DNA of 64,000 nucleotides from Acinetobacter amyesii (GCF_002018365.1 NZ_MVKX01000004.1:124001-188000), one strand, 5' to 3'; positions 36,541-45,670 are shown, numbered from the stretch's first letter. Numbers and translations are program-made. The notes: a model not told the origin generated them from the letters alone.

Positions 36541-37095
36541 CAATTTTTTGGACACCTCACCTCTCTGATTTTTTCAACTCTCATTGATCAATAAAACTAA
36601 ATTAAGAATTCTTAAATCTAAATTTACATTACAAATTCAAAATTCATCGATGAACTTTTTTAACTTAATCTTTGTTTTTACTGATATTACGCTTGATAGA
36701 TTGTTTTTAAGAACAATTAAATAGCATTTTAAAATTCACTAACCATCTATTTGTCAATGCAAAAAACGACACACGGCATGGTCGATAAAGCCAAAAATTC
36801 AATTTATGACTGCTCATATCAAAATATTTTCAAATTTTTCTGGGTTAAGAAAATAATGCAGTAACTAAAAATATTAAATAATAATCAAAACGTTATATGT
36901 ATTAATTAGTACATTTACTCTAAATAGTTCGTTTTTCAATCATATTTTTTAATCTAGAGCATTTACTCTTATTTTAATTGTGCTATTTTTGTCACATGGA
37001 GTAACAATTAAGCCCAAGAGTATTAAAAAGTTTTCCATAACGAATATATGCATTAACCATAAAAATCAAATTCGTATCTCAAGGAATGACGAAGA
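36541..37095. other. AT-rich region between tRNA-Arg and the first fadL-type gene
   Basis: About 555 bp with no gene. The last 200 bases hold the promoter region of the first FadL-type gene: a weak site TAGTACATTTACTCTA at 36907-36922 and the stronger TAGAGCATTTACTCTT at 36955-36970. I looked for a partial copy of the tRNA 3' end that would mark an integrated element and saw none. Confidence 0.5.
36955..36970 (+). promoter_or_regulatory. Shared operator-like palindrome, fadL paralogue 1
   Basis: TAGAGCATTTACTCTT: half-sites AGAG and CTCT, spacing six. An extended -10-like TGCTATTTTT starts 11 bases downstream (36981-36990), so the palindrome covers the -35 region. The same arrangement precedes the other two paralogues. 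Confidence 0.55.
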
Positions 37096-38637
37096 ATGAA
37101 ATTAAAAACTTTAGCTACAGCCATGATTCTTGCTTCAGTTCCAATGACAGGTGCTTTTGCTGCAGCAATGGACCGTTCAGGCCAATCTATGTCTGCATTC
37201 TTACAACCAGGAAATTATTTTGAAGCAGGTATTTCAGTTCTAGATCCTACAGTTTCTGGTAAAGAAGCTGGTGAAACAGCTACACGTCGTAATATTGAAG
37301 ACATGGCTGATGATTATTACTTCCCTTCAGCCGCATTAAAACTACAATTAACTGATAAATTTTCATTCGGTCTTCTATATGACCAACCATTTGGTGCCGC
37401 TGCTGAATATAAAGGTAATAATGCTTTTGTTTCACAAGCTTCTGACACGGTATTACCTCAACCACTATTAGACAGCATGGTTCGAAATGAAGTTACTCAA
37501 ACTTTAAATCAACTTACAAGTACACAAATTGTAGGTTTAGCAGCGCAAGGCTTGCTTGCACAACAAGGTATGTCTCCAACAAACCCAGCTTATAATGCTA
37601 CTTTACAAGCAACAGTGACAGGTATTATCACTCAAGCAGGTGGTAATGTTGATACAGCTGCTGCTGCAGTACGTCCACAAGTTGAAGCTGGGGCATTTAC
37701 TCAAGGTCAACAGCAATTACAACAACGTTTAGATAATGCAGGTGTTGCTCTAGGCCAAGGAAATACAAAAGTTTCTGTAGACACTCAGAACTTAGCTTTT
37801 GTTTTTGGCTTCCAACCTACGCCAAATTGGAACATCTATGCTGGTCCTGTTTATCAAACAGTTAAAGGTAGCGTAAGCCTACGTGGTCAAGGTTATAGCA
37901 TTTTTAATGGCTATGACTCAAACATTAAAGAAACTGGTGATCTTGGTTGGTTGGCAGGTGTTGCTTACCAAATTCCAGAAATTGCACTTAAAGCGTCTTT
38001 AACATATCGTTCTGAAATTGACCATGAAACGACAATTCGCGAAACAATTCCAACTGCTGGCGCGTTAACGCTACTTGGTCAAAACCCTGCAGATGTAGTT
38101 GGAGCTAAGGGCACTTCAACGATTACTACACCTCAGTCTGTAAACCTTGATTTTCAATCTGGTATCATGGCTGACACCGTTGCATTTGCAAACGTGCGTT
38201 GGGTTGAATGGTCAAATTTCGCAATTCGTCCATACCAATTCGGTTTAATGTCTGAAGCAGTTGGACAATTACCAGCAGTTAACCGTCCAAACGGCTTTAA
38301 CTTAGTTGAATATTCTGAAGACCAAATTTCTGCAACAGTTGGTGTTGGTCGCAAACTTAGCGAACAATGGGCTGGTAACGTATCTGTAGGTTGGGACTCA
38401 GGCGCTGGTAACCCTGTATCAACACTTGGCCCTACTGAAGGTTACTGGAATGTCGGCTTAGGTTTACAATTTAGTCCTGCACCGAATTACTTCATTGCTG
38501 GTGGCGTGAAATACTTCATGCTCGGTGATGCAAAATCTCAAACAGCTGCTCAATTTGGTGAAGATAGCCGTATTGTTGGTGAATTTGAAGATAACGATGC
38601 TTGGGCATACGGTTTAAAAATCGGTTACCGCTTCTAA
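37096..38637 (+). CDS. FadL/OmpP1/TodX-type outer-membrane channel, paralogue 1
   Basis: A 513-residue outer-membrane protein: signal peptide cut after GAFA (residue about 22), then the hatch sequence AMDRSGQSMSAFLQPGNYFEAGISVLDP, a 14-strand barrel, and a final DAWAYGLKIGYRF with terminal Phe. FadL proteins pass fatty acids, alkanes or aromatics across the outer membrane through a lateral opening. Set against paralogue 2, this one carries a roughly 105-residue Gln/Ala-rich helical insertion (about residues 112-222) in an early extracellular loop, near where FadL ligands enter. The promoter holds the shared palindrome; the gene has its own terminator. Substrate unknown. Confidence 0.9.
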   Translation: MKLKTLATAMILASVPMTGAFAAAMDRSGQSMSAFLQPGNYFEAGISVLDPTVSGKEAGETATRRNIEDMADDYYFPSAALKLQLTDKFSFGLLYDQPFGAAAEYKGNNAFVSQASDTVLPQPLLDSMVRNEVTQTLNQLTSTQIVGLAAQGLLAQQGMSPTNPAYNATLQATVTGIITQAGGNVDTAAAAVRPQVEAGAFTQGQQQLQQRLDNAGVALGQGNTKVSVDTQNLAFVFGFQPTPNWNIYAGPVYQTVKGSVSLRGQGYSIFNGYDSNIKETGDLGWLAGVAYQIPEIALKASLTYRSEIDHETTIRETIPTAGALTLLGQNPADVVGAKGTSTITTPQSVNLDFQSGIMADTVAFANVRWVEWSNFAIRPYQFGLMSEAVGQLPAVNRPNGFNLVEYSEDQISATVGVGRKLSEQWAGNVSVGWDSGAGNPVSTLGPTEGYWNVGLGLQFSPAPNYFIAGGVKYFMLGDAKSQTAAQFGEDSRIVGEFEDNDAWAYGLKIGYRF

Positions 38638-38651
38638 TTTAAATATGATTC

Positions 38652-38685
38652 GGGCCATAGTTCGCTATGGCCCTAACTTTTTATT
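38652..38685 (+). terminator. Intrinsic terminator of fadL paralogue 1
   Basis: GGGCCATAG/CTATGGCCC with a TTCG tetraloop, followed by TAACTTTTT. Confidence 0.9.
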
Positions 38686-38942
38686 CTTTCCCTATCTTGT
38701 TTGATCAAACAATAAACATTTAAATTTACTAAAACATTTATCAAAAACTAAGCTTTTTACTCTAATTTTTCATTTAAAAATCATAAAGATAATTATCAAT
38801 CACTAGAATAAATACTCTAGTCATGCTCATTTTTTAACTTCCCTAGTTCAATTTTAGAGTAGCAACTCTTATTTACTGTTTTTCTATTTATGTTACTTTC
38901 CACACATTGAAATAACATCAAAAGTTACAAACAGGGAAAAGT
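38686..38942. other. Promoter region of fadL paralogue 2, with distal weak palindrome
   Basis: AT-rich DNA holding two versions of the shared element: TAGAATAAATACTCTA at 38804-38819 and the stronger site at 38855-38870. No small gene seen. Confidence 0.5.
38855..38870 (+). promoter_or_regulatory. Shared operator-like palindrome, fadL paralogue 2
   Basis: TAGAGTAGCAACTCTT; the ten outer palindrome bases AGAGT/ACTCT are perfect. A weak -10 candidate (CTATTTATG region, 38884 onward) follows at a distance close to that in the other two copies. Confidence 0.55.
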
Positions 38943-40115
38943 ATGCGCTTAAATCACCTTAGCTACGCAATTTTACTTACCGCTTTACCAACAGCATCAT
39001 TATTTGCAGCGGGTCTAGATCGTTCAGGTCAGTCTATTTCAGCATTCTTACAACCTGGTAACTACGCAGAAGCTGGTATTTCTATTTTAGACCCTAAAGT
39101 AGAAGGTCAAGATTTACTGAAAAATAAAGTTGATGACATGGGTGAAGACTACTACTTCCCTTCAGCAGCAATTAAAGTACAAGCAACTGATAAGATTTCT
39201 TTAGGTTTGATCTATGATCAACCGTATGGTGCAGATGCAGCATACGACAGCAATTCTCTTTTCTTCGGTTCAAACGGCACAGGTACAAGTGTTGAAGTTG
39301 ATACACAAAACCTAACAGCGTTAATTGGTTACCAACCAACAGAGAACTGGAATTTTTATGCAGGTCCAGTATGGCAAACTGTAGAAGCAGATATCAAACT
39401 ACGTGGTTTAGCTTACCAAGGCCTTTCTGGTTATAACATCAAGGTTGCTGAAGAAGAAGCATATGGTTGGTTAGCAGGTTTCGCCTACTCTATTCCAGAA
39501 ATTGCTTTAAAAGCTTCTGTAACGTATCGTTCAGAAATCAAGCACAAAGCAACTGGTGAAGAAACTTATACGCTTTCATCTCCTATGACTGTTGCTCCTG
39601 GTGTTACTCTACCTACAGGTACTACGATCGGTTTAGCTAACGCTCGTGTTGATGCAATTACACCACAATCTGTAAACGTCGATCTACAAACGGGTATTGC
39701 TGCGAACACTTTAGCTTTTGCTAACCTTCGTTGGGTTCATTGGGATCAATTTGCAGTAACACCGCAAGCATTATTCCAACGTTCAGGCGGCAATAATTTA
39801 ATTGATTATTCTGACGATCAGTACTCAATCACTACAGGTATTTCTCGTAAATTCAATGATAAATGGGCGGGTACAGCAGCTGTAGGTTATGACTCTGGTG
39901 CAGGTAACCCTGTAACAACACTTGGCCCAACTGAAGGCTACTGGAGTGTTGGTTTAGGCGGTCAATACAGCCCTGCTGAGAACTATTTCATTCAAGCTGG
40001 TGTGAAATACTTCTGGTTAGGAGATGCGAAAGCGCAAACTGGCGGTACAGTTGTTGGCGAATTCAAAGACAATACTGCGCTAGGTTATGGCATGAAAATT
40101 GGCTATCGCTTCTAA
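38943..40115 (+). CDS. FadL/OmpP1/TodX-type outer-membrane channel, paralogue 2
   Basis: A 390-residue member, the shortest of the three. The signal peptide ends near FAA (residue 23), then LDRSGQSISAFLQPGNYAEAGISILDP. The early extracellular loop that is expanded in paralogues 1 and 3 is only about 17 residues (SNSLFFGSNGTGTSVE). The barrel blocks YDQPYGA, GYQPTENWNFYAGPVWQTV, SGAGNPVTTLGPTEGYW and the C-terminal GMKIGYRF are shared almost word for word with its neighbours, so the trio arose by tandem duplication. Own operator and terminator. Confidence 0.9.
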   Translation: MRLNHLSYAILLTALPTASLFAAGLDRSGQSISAFLQPGNYAEAGISILDPKVEGQDLLKNKVDDMGEDYYFPSAAIKVQATDKISLGLIYDQPYGADAAYDSNSLFFGSNGTGTSVEVDTQNLTALIGYQPTENWNFYAGPVWQTVEADIKLRGLAYQGLSGYNIKVAEEEAYGWLAGFAYSIPEIALKASVTYRSEIKHKATGEETYTLSSPMTVAPGVTLPTGTTIGLANARVDAITPQSVNVDLQTGIAANTLAFANLRWVHWDQFAVTPQALFQRSGGNNLIDYSDDQYSITTGISRKFNDKWAGTAAVGYDSGAGNPVTTLGPTEGYWSVGLGGQYSPAENYFIQAGVKYFWLGDAKAQTGGTVVGEFKDNTALGYGMKIGYRF

Positions 40116-40130
40116 GAATTAAAAAACCTA

Positions 40131-40157
40131 AAAGCCCCTATATGGGGCTTTTTTTAT
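40131..40157 (+). terminator. Intrinsic terminator of fadL paralogue 2
   Basis: AAAGCCCCTA/TATGGGGCTTT-type hairpin followed by a T run. Confidence 0.85.
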
Positions 40158-40477
40158 TCTTATATGCGACATATTTCACATAATATATTTCAAGATTTAT
40201 TTATTATGCTTATTTTTCGAACAATTAATTTTATATCAATAGTTTAATGGATATTTATTTTATATATTCAATAACAATAGTTTATCTAAAAAATATTAAA
40301 GTATTTATTCTAATTATGTAAAATCAACAGCTTTTTTTTACCTATAGTTCAAATTTAGAGTCTTTACTCTTTTTTAAATTATGCTATTTTTTGGTGCAAG
40401 GTATGATTAAAAAAAATTACATATCTTTAAATTTTATTAACGCATTGAAGCGTTTTTTATACTAGGAAAGTAGAAAA
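40158..40477. other. Promoter region of fadL paralogue 3, with distal weak palindrome
   Basis: About 320 bp, extremely AT-rich. Holds a weak TAAAGTATTTATTCTA at 40297-40312 and the strong element at 40356-40371. Nothing else recognised. Confidence 0.5.
40356..40371 (+). promoter_or_regulatory. Shared operator-like palindrome, fadL paralogue 3
   Basis: TAGAGTCTTTACTCTT with perfect AGAGT/ACTCT arms. TGCTATTTT begins 11 bases downstream (40382), the same spacing as at paralogue 1. Confidence 0.55.
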
Positions 40478-41869
40478 ATGAACTTAAAAGCATTAACAAG
40501 TGCCATTTTATTTGCCAGCGTACCAATGACAGGTGCTTTTGCAGCAGCAATGGATCGCTCTGGGCAGTCAATTTCTGCATTTTTACAACCGGGTAATTAT
40601 TTTGAAGCAGGGATTTCAGTTTTAGATCCAAACGTCTCAGGTGTAGATATTAAAGGCCAAGCTACAGGTGATATGGCTGAGGACTATTATTTCCCAGCTG
40701 CTGCATTAAAAATTCAACTGAATGAGCATTTCTCATTTGGTTTAATTTATGATCAGCCTTTTGGTGCAGAGGCTAAATATAATTCAAATAGCGTCTTTTC
40801 AGCAAAATCTACTGATTCTGTCCTAGGTGCACTAGACCACAAAACAGTCGCTCAATTTAACAGTAAGGCCACTGAAGTTACTGGTCAAACTGAAGTGGAT
40901 GTAAAAACACAAAACCTTTCTCTTTTATTTGGTTTTCAACCTAATGAGAATTGGAATTTTTACGCAGGACCGGTATACCAAACTGTTGAAGGTAAAGTAA
41001 GTCTGCGTGGTGAAGCTTACAGCATGATGTCTGGATATGATGCAAATATCAAAGAAGAAGGTGATCTTGGATGGCTAGCGGGTTTTGCATATCAAATTCC
41101 TGAAATTGCCTTAAAGGCATCCTTAACATATCGATCTGAGATCGAACATGAAGTAAATGCAACTGAGTCATTCCAATCAATTGATAACTTCACTGGTTTA
41201 AGTGCACCAATCTTAAACATTATGCTTGGTCCATTGGGTGCCAAATTACCGAAAGAGCAACGAGATGCTGTAATTGCAGTAAGAAATGCATTAGTTGCAT
41301 CTAATTCACTTCCAGAAGGTAAAACAAAAGTTACCACGCCACAATCGGTAAATTTAGATTTGCAATCTGGCATCATGGAAAACACTGTTGCCTTCGCAAA
41401 TGTACGTTGGGTAGATTGGTCTAAATTTGCAATTAAACCTCATGAGTTTGGCATTAAAGCAGATATTTTAGGTTCTTTAGTTGCTGGTTCTAACGGTATC
41501 GTTGGCTACACAGATGGTTTTAACTTAGTCGACTATTCTAAGGATCAATGGTCTGTAAATGCAGGCGTTGGCCGTAAATTTAATGATCAATGGGCTGGTA
41601 CAGTCATGGTCGGTTGGGACTCTGGTGCAGGTAACCCAGTGTCAACTTTAGGCCCAACAGAAGGTTACTGGAGCGCTGGCTTAGGTGGACAATTTAGTCC
41701 AACACCTCAATCGTTTATTCAAGCTGGTGTTAAATACTTCTGGTTGGGTGATGCGACTGCACAATCTGGTTCACACTCTGTCCCTGGTAATGAAACAGCT
41801 GCAAATGTTGCTAACTTTAAAGACAACGATGCAATCGGTTACAGCTTAAAAATCGGTTACCGTTTCTAA
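40478..41869 (+). CDS. FadL/OmpP1/TodX-type outer-membrane channel, paralogue 3
   Basis: A 463-residue member, closest to paralogue 1 in its signal peptide (PMTGAFA) and hatch region. The early loop is about 39 residues (residues 102-140). A second extracellular loop, before VTTPQSVNLDLQSG, is the longest of the three, with the helical LNIMLGPLGAKLPKEQRDAV and a further 20 residues. The barrel ends SLKIGYRF. Family role is entry of hydrophobic compounds; the loop differences suggest the three copies take different substrates or face different phages. Operator and terminator as for the others. Confidence 0.9.
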   Translation: MNLKALTSAILFASVPMTGAFAAAMDRSGQSISAFLQPGNYFEAGISVLDPNVSGVDIKGQATGDMAEDYYFPAAALKIQLNEHFSFGLIYDQPFGAEAKYNSNSVFSAKSTDSVLGALDHKTVAQFNSKATEVTGQTEVDVKTQNLSLLFGFQPNENWNFYAGPVYQTVEGKVSLRGEAYSMMSGYDANIKEEGDLGWLAGFAYQIPEIALKASLTYRSEIEHEVNATESFQSIDNFTGLSAPILNIMLGPLGAKLPKEQRDAVIAVRNALVASNSLPEGKTKVTTPQSVNLDLQSGIMENTVAFANVRWVDWSKFAIKPHEFGIKADILGSLVAGSNGIVGYTDGFNLVDYSKDQWSVNAGVGRKFNDQWAGTVMVGWDSGAGNPVSTLGPTEGYWSAGLGGQFSPTPQSFIQAGVKYFWLGDATAQSGSHSVPGNETAANVANFKDNDAIGYSLKIGYRF

Positions 41870-41898
41870 GTTGCTTTAAAAACTTTCGATTAAACAAG

Positions 41899-41923
41899 AA
41901 AGGGCGCTATAAGCGCCCTTTTC
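41899..41923. terminator. Bidirectional terminator between fadL paralogue 3 and thrH
   Basis: AAAGGGCGCT/AGCGCCCTTT with a three-base loop, lying between two converging genes. Confidence 0.85.
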
Positions 41924-41942
41924 TATAACTTACTATTCAGAA

Positions 41943-42560
41943 TTAAGCTGGAATATCACGAACAGAAGCATTACGAATCGCTTCTTTCAGTGCGGCATAG
42001 CCATGAATTGGTGGGAACTGTGGAAATTCAGCAATCACATTGTCAGGCGCATCAAATAAGAAACCCGCATCAGCTTCACCAAGCATCGTCGTATCGTTAT
42101 AAGAATCACCTGCTGCAATCACACGGAAGTTTAACCCATGCAATGCTTGAACAGCTTTACGCTTTTGATCAGGTTGACGAAGCTTATAAGCTGAGATCAT
42201 ACCATTTTCATCAGTTTCTAATTTGTGGCAGAAAATCGTTGGCCAACCAAGTTGCTGCATTAATGGATGTGCAAACTCATAGAAAGTATCTGAAAGAATA
42301 ATCAATTGAAAATGAGTACGCACCCACTCTACAAACTCTTTTGCACCTTCAAATGGCCCCATATCTGCAATTACGTCTTGAATATCGTTTAAACCTAAGC
42401 CATGTTGTTTTAGGATATTTAAACGTTGAGTCATCAACACATCGTAATCTGGAATGTCACGAGTCGTTGCTTCAAGTTCTTTAATGCCTGTTTTTTTCGC
42501 AAAATTAATCCAAATTTCAGGTACTAAAACCCCTTCTAGATCTAAACAAACGACTTCCAT
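41943..42560 (-). CDS. thrH: Phosphoserine phosphatase/homoserine phosphotransferase ThrH
   Basis: A 205-residue HAD-family enzyme, the same length as Pseudomonas aeruginosa ThrH. Motif I is CLDLEGVLVPE (Asp7 nucleophile with Glu9 at the acid/base place, the ThrH variant of DxD). Motif II is ILSDTF, motif III the Lys in DQKRKAV, and motif IV AAGDSYNDTTML. It removes phosphate from phosphoserine and can transfer it to homoserine, linking serine and threonine synthesis. AGAGGGTAGAGTGC precedes the ATG. Single gene. Confidence 0.93.
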   Translation of the reverse strand: MEVVCLDLEGVLVPEIWINFAKKTGIKELEATTRDIPDYDVLMTQRLNILKQHGLGLNDIQDVIADMGPFEGAKEFVEWVRTHFQLIILSDTFYEFAHPLMQQLGWPTIFCHKLETDENGMISAYKLRQPDQKRKAVQALHGLNFRVIAAGDSYNDTTMLGEADAGFLFDAPDNVIAEFPQFPPIHGYAALKEAIRNASVRDIPA

Positions 42561-42760
42561 GCACTCTACCCTCTGTTATGTGAAAAAATTTTTTCAATAT
42601 CATAGCGGAAGAATAAAAAAATGCATTGTTCTTTTTTAAATCTATTTTTTTCATAAGTATCTATTTTTTAGTGATAAGTGTGTTTTAGCATTTCCATTAA
42701 AATAGTTCTGAAATAAATTAATATAGGTTTTAACGTTCCAAGCCTATAGCCAGGACATTC

Positions 42761-43495
42761 ATGACTACCATCCCTACTATTGACCTTGTCGATGCACTTG
42801 CATCTGATTATGCAGATAAATCACCTTCTGAGATTATGAAACTTGCGCTTAGCCAGCAAGGTGAAGTTGCGATTTCCTTTTCTGGTGCAGAAGATGTTGT
42901 ACTGATTGATCTTGCATCGAACTTAGGGATTCCATTTCGTGTATTTAGTTTAGATACCGGTCGCTTACATCCTGAAACGTACCAATTTTTAGATACTGTC
43001 CGTAAGCATTATAAAATTGATATTGAAATCTGTTTCCCAGAAAGTGATGCCGTACAAAAACTGGTAACAGAAAAGGGCTTTTTTAGCTTCTATCAAGATG
43101 AACATAAAGAATGCTGTGGTATCCGCAAAGTACAACCTTTACGTAAAAAACTAGCCACTTTAGATGGTTGGATCACAGGTCAACGTAAAGACCAAAGCCC
43201 AGGCACACGTAATGAAATTCCTGTGGTACAAGCTGACCCAGGTTTTTCAGGTCCGGGCAAGCAATTGATTAAATACAATCCTTTGGCAAACTGGTCTAGC
43301 GCTGATGTATGGAACTATATCCGTCTAATGGAAATTCCATATAATCCACTACACGAACGTGGCTTTATCTCGATTGGCTGTGAGCCATGCACTCGTCCTG
43401 TTTTACCAAATCAACATGAACGAGAAGGTCGCTGGTGGTGGGAAGATGCAACCCATAAAGAATGCGGCTTACACGCAGGCAACATGAAAAAATAA
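42761..43495 (+). CDS. cysH: Assimilatory adenylyl-sulfate (APS) reductase CysH
   Basis: A 244-residue enzyme that reduces activated sulfate to sulfite using thioredoxin. The PAPS-reductase-family phosphate loop is [12 protein letters not shown] (residues 38-49). Cys118-Cys119 (ECCGIRK) and Cys207-Cys210 (GCEPCTRPV) are the four ligands of a [4Fe-4S] cluster, and Cys235 in KECGLH is the catalytic residue. The cluster ligands mark it as the APS-using type found in pseudomonads and plants, not the cluster-free PAPS type of E. coli. Stand-alone, with its own terminator. Confidence 0.95.
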   Translation: MTTIPTIDLVDALASDYADKSPSEIMKLALSQQGEVAISFSGAEDVVLIDLASNLGIPFRVFSLDTGRLHPETYQFLDTVRKHYKIDIEICFPESDAVQKLVTEKGFFSFYQDEHKECCGIRKVQPLRKKLATLDGWITGQRKDQSPGTRNEIPVVQADPGFSGPGKQLIKYNPLANWSSADVWNYIRLMEIPYNPLHERGFISIGCEPCTRPVLPNQHEREGRWWWEDATHKECGLHAGNMKK

Positions 43496-43502
43496 AGATC
43501 AC

Positions 43503-43530
43503 AAAACCACTGCATAGCAGTGGTTTTTTT
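43503..43530 (+). terminator. Intrinsic terminator of cysH
   Basis: AAAACCACTGC/GCAGTGGTTTT hairpin and T tail, eight bases after the stop. Confidence 0.9.
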
Positions 43531-43662
43531 CAACGCATCGATACACATAATTCCGTATCATTTCAACGTAAAAACGCTATACTGCAAATGACAATTTAAT
43601 AATTCTAACAATGCTACTCATACATGAGCAGCTGTAGAAATTGCAGTGAGGCAATCAACGCT

Positions 43663-45042
43663 ATGCGTCCATTACATCCTATTGATTTCATATTCTTAAA
43701 TTTAGAGAAACGGCAACAACCGATGCATGTAGGTGGTCTATTTTTATTTCAGATCCCTGACAATGCACCAGATACTTTTATTCAAGATTTAGTCGCAGAT
43801 ATTCGTAATTCAAAATCCATTCCTATTCCTCCTTTTAACAATAAACTCAACGGCTTCTTTTGGGATGAAGACGAAGAGTTTGATTTAGATCATCACTTCC
43901 GCCATATCGCATTGCCGCATCCCGGTCGTATCCGTGAACTTTTGACTTATATTTCTCAAGAACACAGTGCGCTGATTGACCGTGCAAAACCGCTTTGGAC
44001 CTGCCACATTATTGAAGGTATTGAAGGCAATCGTTTTGCCATGTACTTCAAAATTCACCACGCGATGGTCGATGGCATTGCTGGTATGCGTTTAGTTGAA
44101 AAATCACTTTCGCATGACCCAGATGCTAAAAGCATTGTGCCGCCATGGTGTGTAGAAGGCCCTCGTGCAAAACGCCTGAAGCAGCCGAAAGCCAGTCGTA
44201 TGAAAGGCCTGTTATCGACCATTAAGGGACAACTTGACTCAACTCCACGAGTTTTGTACGAACTGTCACAAACAGTGATGAAAGATATGGGGCGTAACCC
44301 AGATTATGTATCTAGTTTCCAAGCGCCGAGTTCAATATTAAACCAACGGGTTAGTTCTTCTCGTCGTTTCGCTGCTCAGTCTTTTGAATTTTCACGTTTG
44401 TCACATATTGCCAAGTCACTGGGCGTAACAATTAACGATATTGTGCTCGCAATTTGTTCAGGCGCATTACGTGAGTATTTAATTACACAAAATGCTTTAC
44501 CTAAAAAGCCATTGATTGCCATGGTGCCTGCATCAGTTCGTACCGATGATTCAGATATGTCTAACCGTATTACCATGATTTTGGCGAACCTTGGAACCCA
44601 TAAAGAAGATCCGCTAGAGCGCTTGAAGATTGTGCGTCGTAGTGTGCTCAATGCTAAAGAGCGCTTTAAGCGGATGAACTCGAATCAAATTTTAAACTAC
44701 AGTGCTTTTGTCTACAGTGCAGCAGGTTTAAATATTGCATCAGGCTTCATGCCAAAACGTCAGGCCTTCAACTTGGTCATTTCGAATGTTCCCGGCCCAC
44801 AAGAGCCGTTATATTGGAATGGTGCACGTTTAGAAGCGCTCTACCCAGCGTCCATTGTTTTGGATGGTCAAGCGCTTAATATCACCATGACCAGCTATTT
44901 AGATAAGCTTGAAGTGGGTTTAACAGCATGTCGTAATGCGCTGCCAAAAATGCAAAATTTACTAACGCATTTGGAAGAAGAAATTCAACGATTTGAAGCT
45001 ATTGTGAACCAAGATTCCCCAAAGTTTCAGGCGGTTAGCTAA
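43663..45042 (+). CDS. atfA: Wax ester synthase/acyl-CoA:diacylglycerol acyltransferase (WS/DGAT)
   Basis: A 459-residue bifunctional enzyme that joins acyl-CoA to fatty alcohols or diacylglycerol, making the wax ester and triacylglycerol stores typical of Acinetobacter. The catalytic HHxxxDG motif is HHAMVDG at 132-138. The second family block, FNLVISNVPGPQEPLYWNGA, is present near residues 369-388. From memory the N-terminus MRPLHPIDFIFLNLEKRQQP and most of the chain match A. baylyi AtfA (458 residues), which fixes the start at ATG 43663 and not the upstream ATG 43624. Close to three FadL-type channels, but separately transcribed. Confidence 0.95.
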   Translation: MRPLHPIDFIFLNLEKRQQPMHVGGLFLFQIPDNAPDTFIQDLVADIRNSKSIPIPPFNNKLNGFFWDEDEEFDLDHHFRHIALPHPGRIRELLTYISQEHSALIDRAKPLWTCHIIEGIEGNRFAMYFKIHHAMVDGIAGMRLVEKSLSHDPDAKSIVPPWCVEGPRAKRLKQPKASRMKGLLSTIKGQLDSTPRVLYELSQTVMKDMGRNPDYVSSFQAPSSILNQRVSSSRRFAAQSFEFSRLSHIAKSLGVTINDIVLAICSGALREYLITQNALPKKPLIAMVPASVRTDDSDMSNRITMILANLGTHKEDPLERLKIVRRSVLNAKERFKRMNSNQILNYSAFVYSAAGLNIASGFMPKRQAFNLVISNVPGPQEPLYWNGARLEALYPASIVLDGQALNITMTSYLDKLEVGLTACRNALPKMQNLLTHLEEEIQRFEAIVNQDSPKFQAVS

Positions 45043-45354
45043 CCGCCTGCTTCACAACTTAGTATCAGTTCATCAGCAGATTGAACCACCCAAAAAATTA
45101 AAAACCCGTCTAAATTAAACAATCTAGACGGGTTTTTAATTTTTGAACTTTGAGTGATTTTTTGGAGCAATTTACGTGTATAAGCTAAAATTTAGGTGAA
45201 CAAATCCGTTGTTATTGTTTAATTATGACTTGTAGATACGAACAGATAATTAAGTTTATTTTCCATTATTTATAAAATTTTAGCGCATTAAAAATTTTTA
45301 GAATCGTGCGTGAGTGCTTTAACCCTCTGGATTACATTATTTATATTTCAATAT
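45043..45354. other. Intergenic region after the WS/DGAT gene
   Basis: About 310 bp. It contains the terminator at 45100-45138 and then AT-rich sequence without a gene or clear signal. Confidence 0.5.
45100..45138. terminator. Intrinsic terminator of the WS/DGAT gene
   Basis: AAAACCCGTCTA/TAGACGGGTTTT with a 12-base loop and T tail; symmetric, so possibly bidirectional. Confidence 0.85.
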
Positions 45355-45528
45355 TTAAGCTTTGATAGCTCGGCACTGTTTAAGTAACTGATGACAAGCA
45401 GAACGAATCATAGACGCTGTAATTTGAACCTCATTACCACGCTCATCCACGATATAACCTGAATGGATCGCTTTTGCTTCAACAACAGTTTTAAGACCAC
45501 TTTTCATTACTGTTTTACTAACACCCAT
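45355..45528 (-). CDS. Small basic protein of unknown function (57 residues)
   Basis: A 57-codon frame, too short for common cut-offs. It is preceded by AAGAGGTGTACT, one of the better ribosome sites in the window, at the right distance from the ATG. The protein starts MGVSKTVMKSGLKTVVEAKA and continues SGYIVDERGNEVQITASMIR to end LKQCRAIKA: basic ends around a short acidic middle, no signal peptide or membrane helix. The pattern of a strand pair (GYIVDERGNEVQIT) followed by a helix looks folded. I do not recognise the family. It lies on its own between a terminator and the rng 3' end. Confidence 0.65.
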   Translation of the reverse strand: MGVSKTVMKSGLKTVVEAKAIHSGYIVDERGNEVQITASMIRSACHQLLKQCRAIKA

Positions 45529-45670
45529 AGTACACCTCTTTTTGCTAAGCCATTTTCAAGTCCAATGCAGGAAAATGGCTTTGGCTATTTGATGTGTCTA
45601 GTATTCAAAATAACAGTTCAAAAGTAAAATCTCAGTTGTAACAAGTGTTTAACGATATTCTGTTACAATT

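Noticed and set aside
36468..37095. Integrated element at tRNA-Arg
   Set aside because: No integrase and no second copy of the tRNA 3' end seen downstream; the next genes are ordinary fadL-type genes.
38786..38803. Fur-box-like GATAATTATCAATCA before fadL paralogue 2
   Set aside because: Only one and a half hexamers agree and the region is so AT-rich that such matches are expected.
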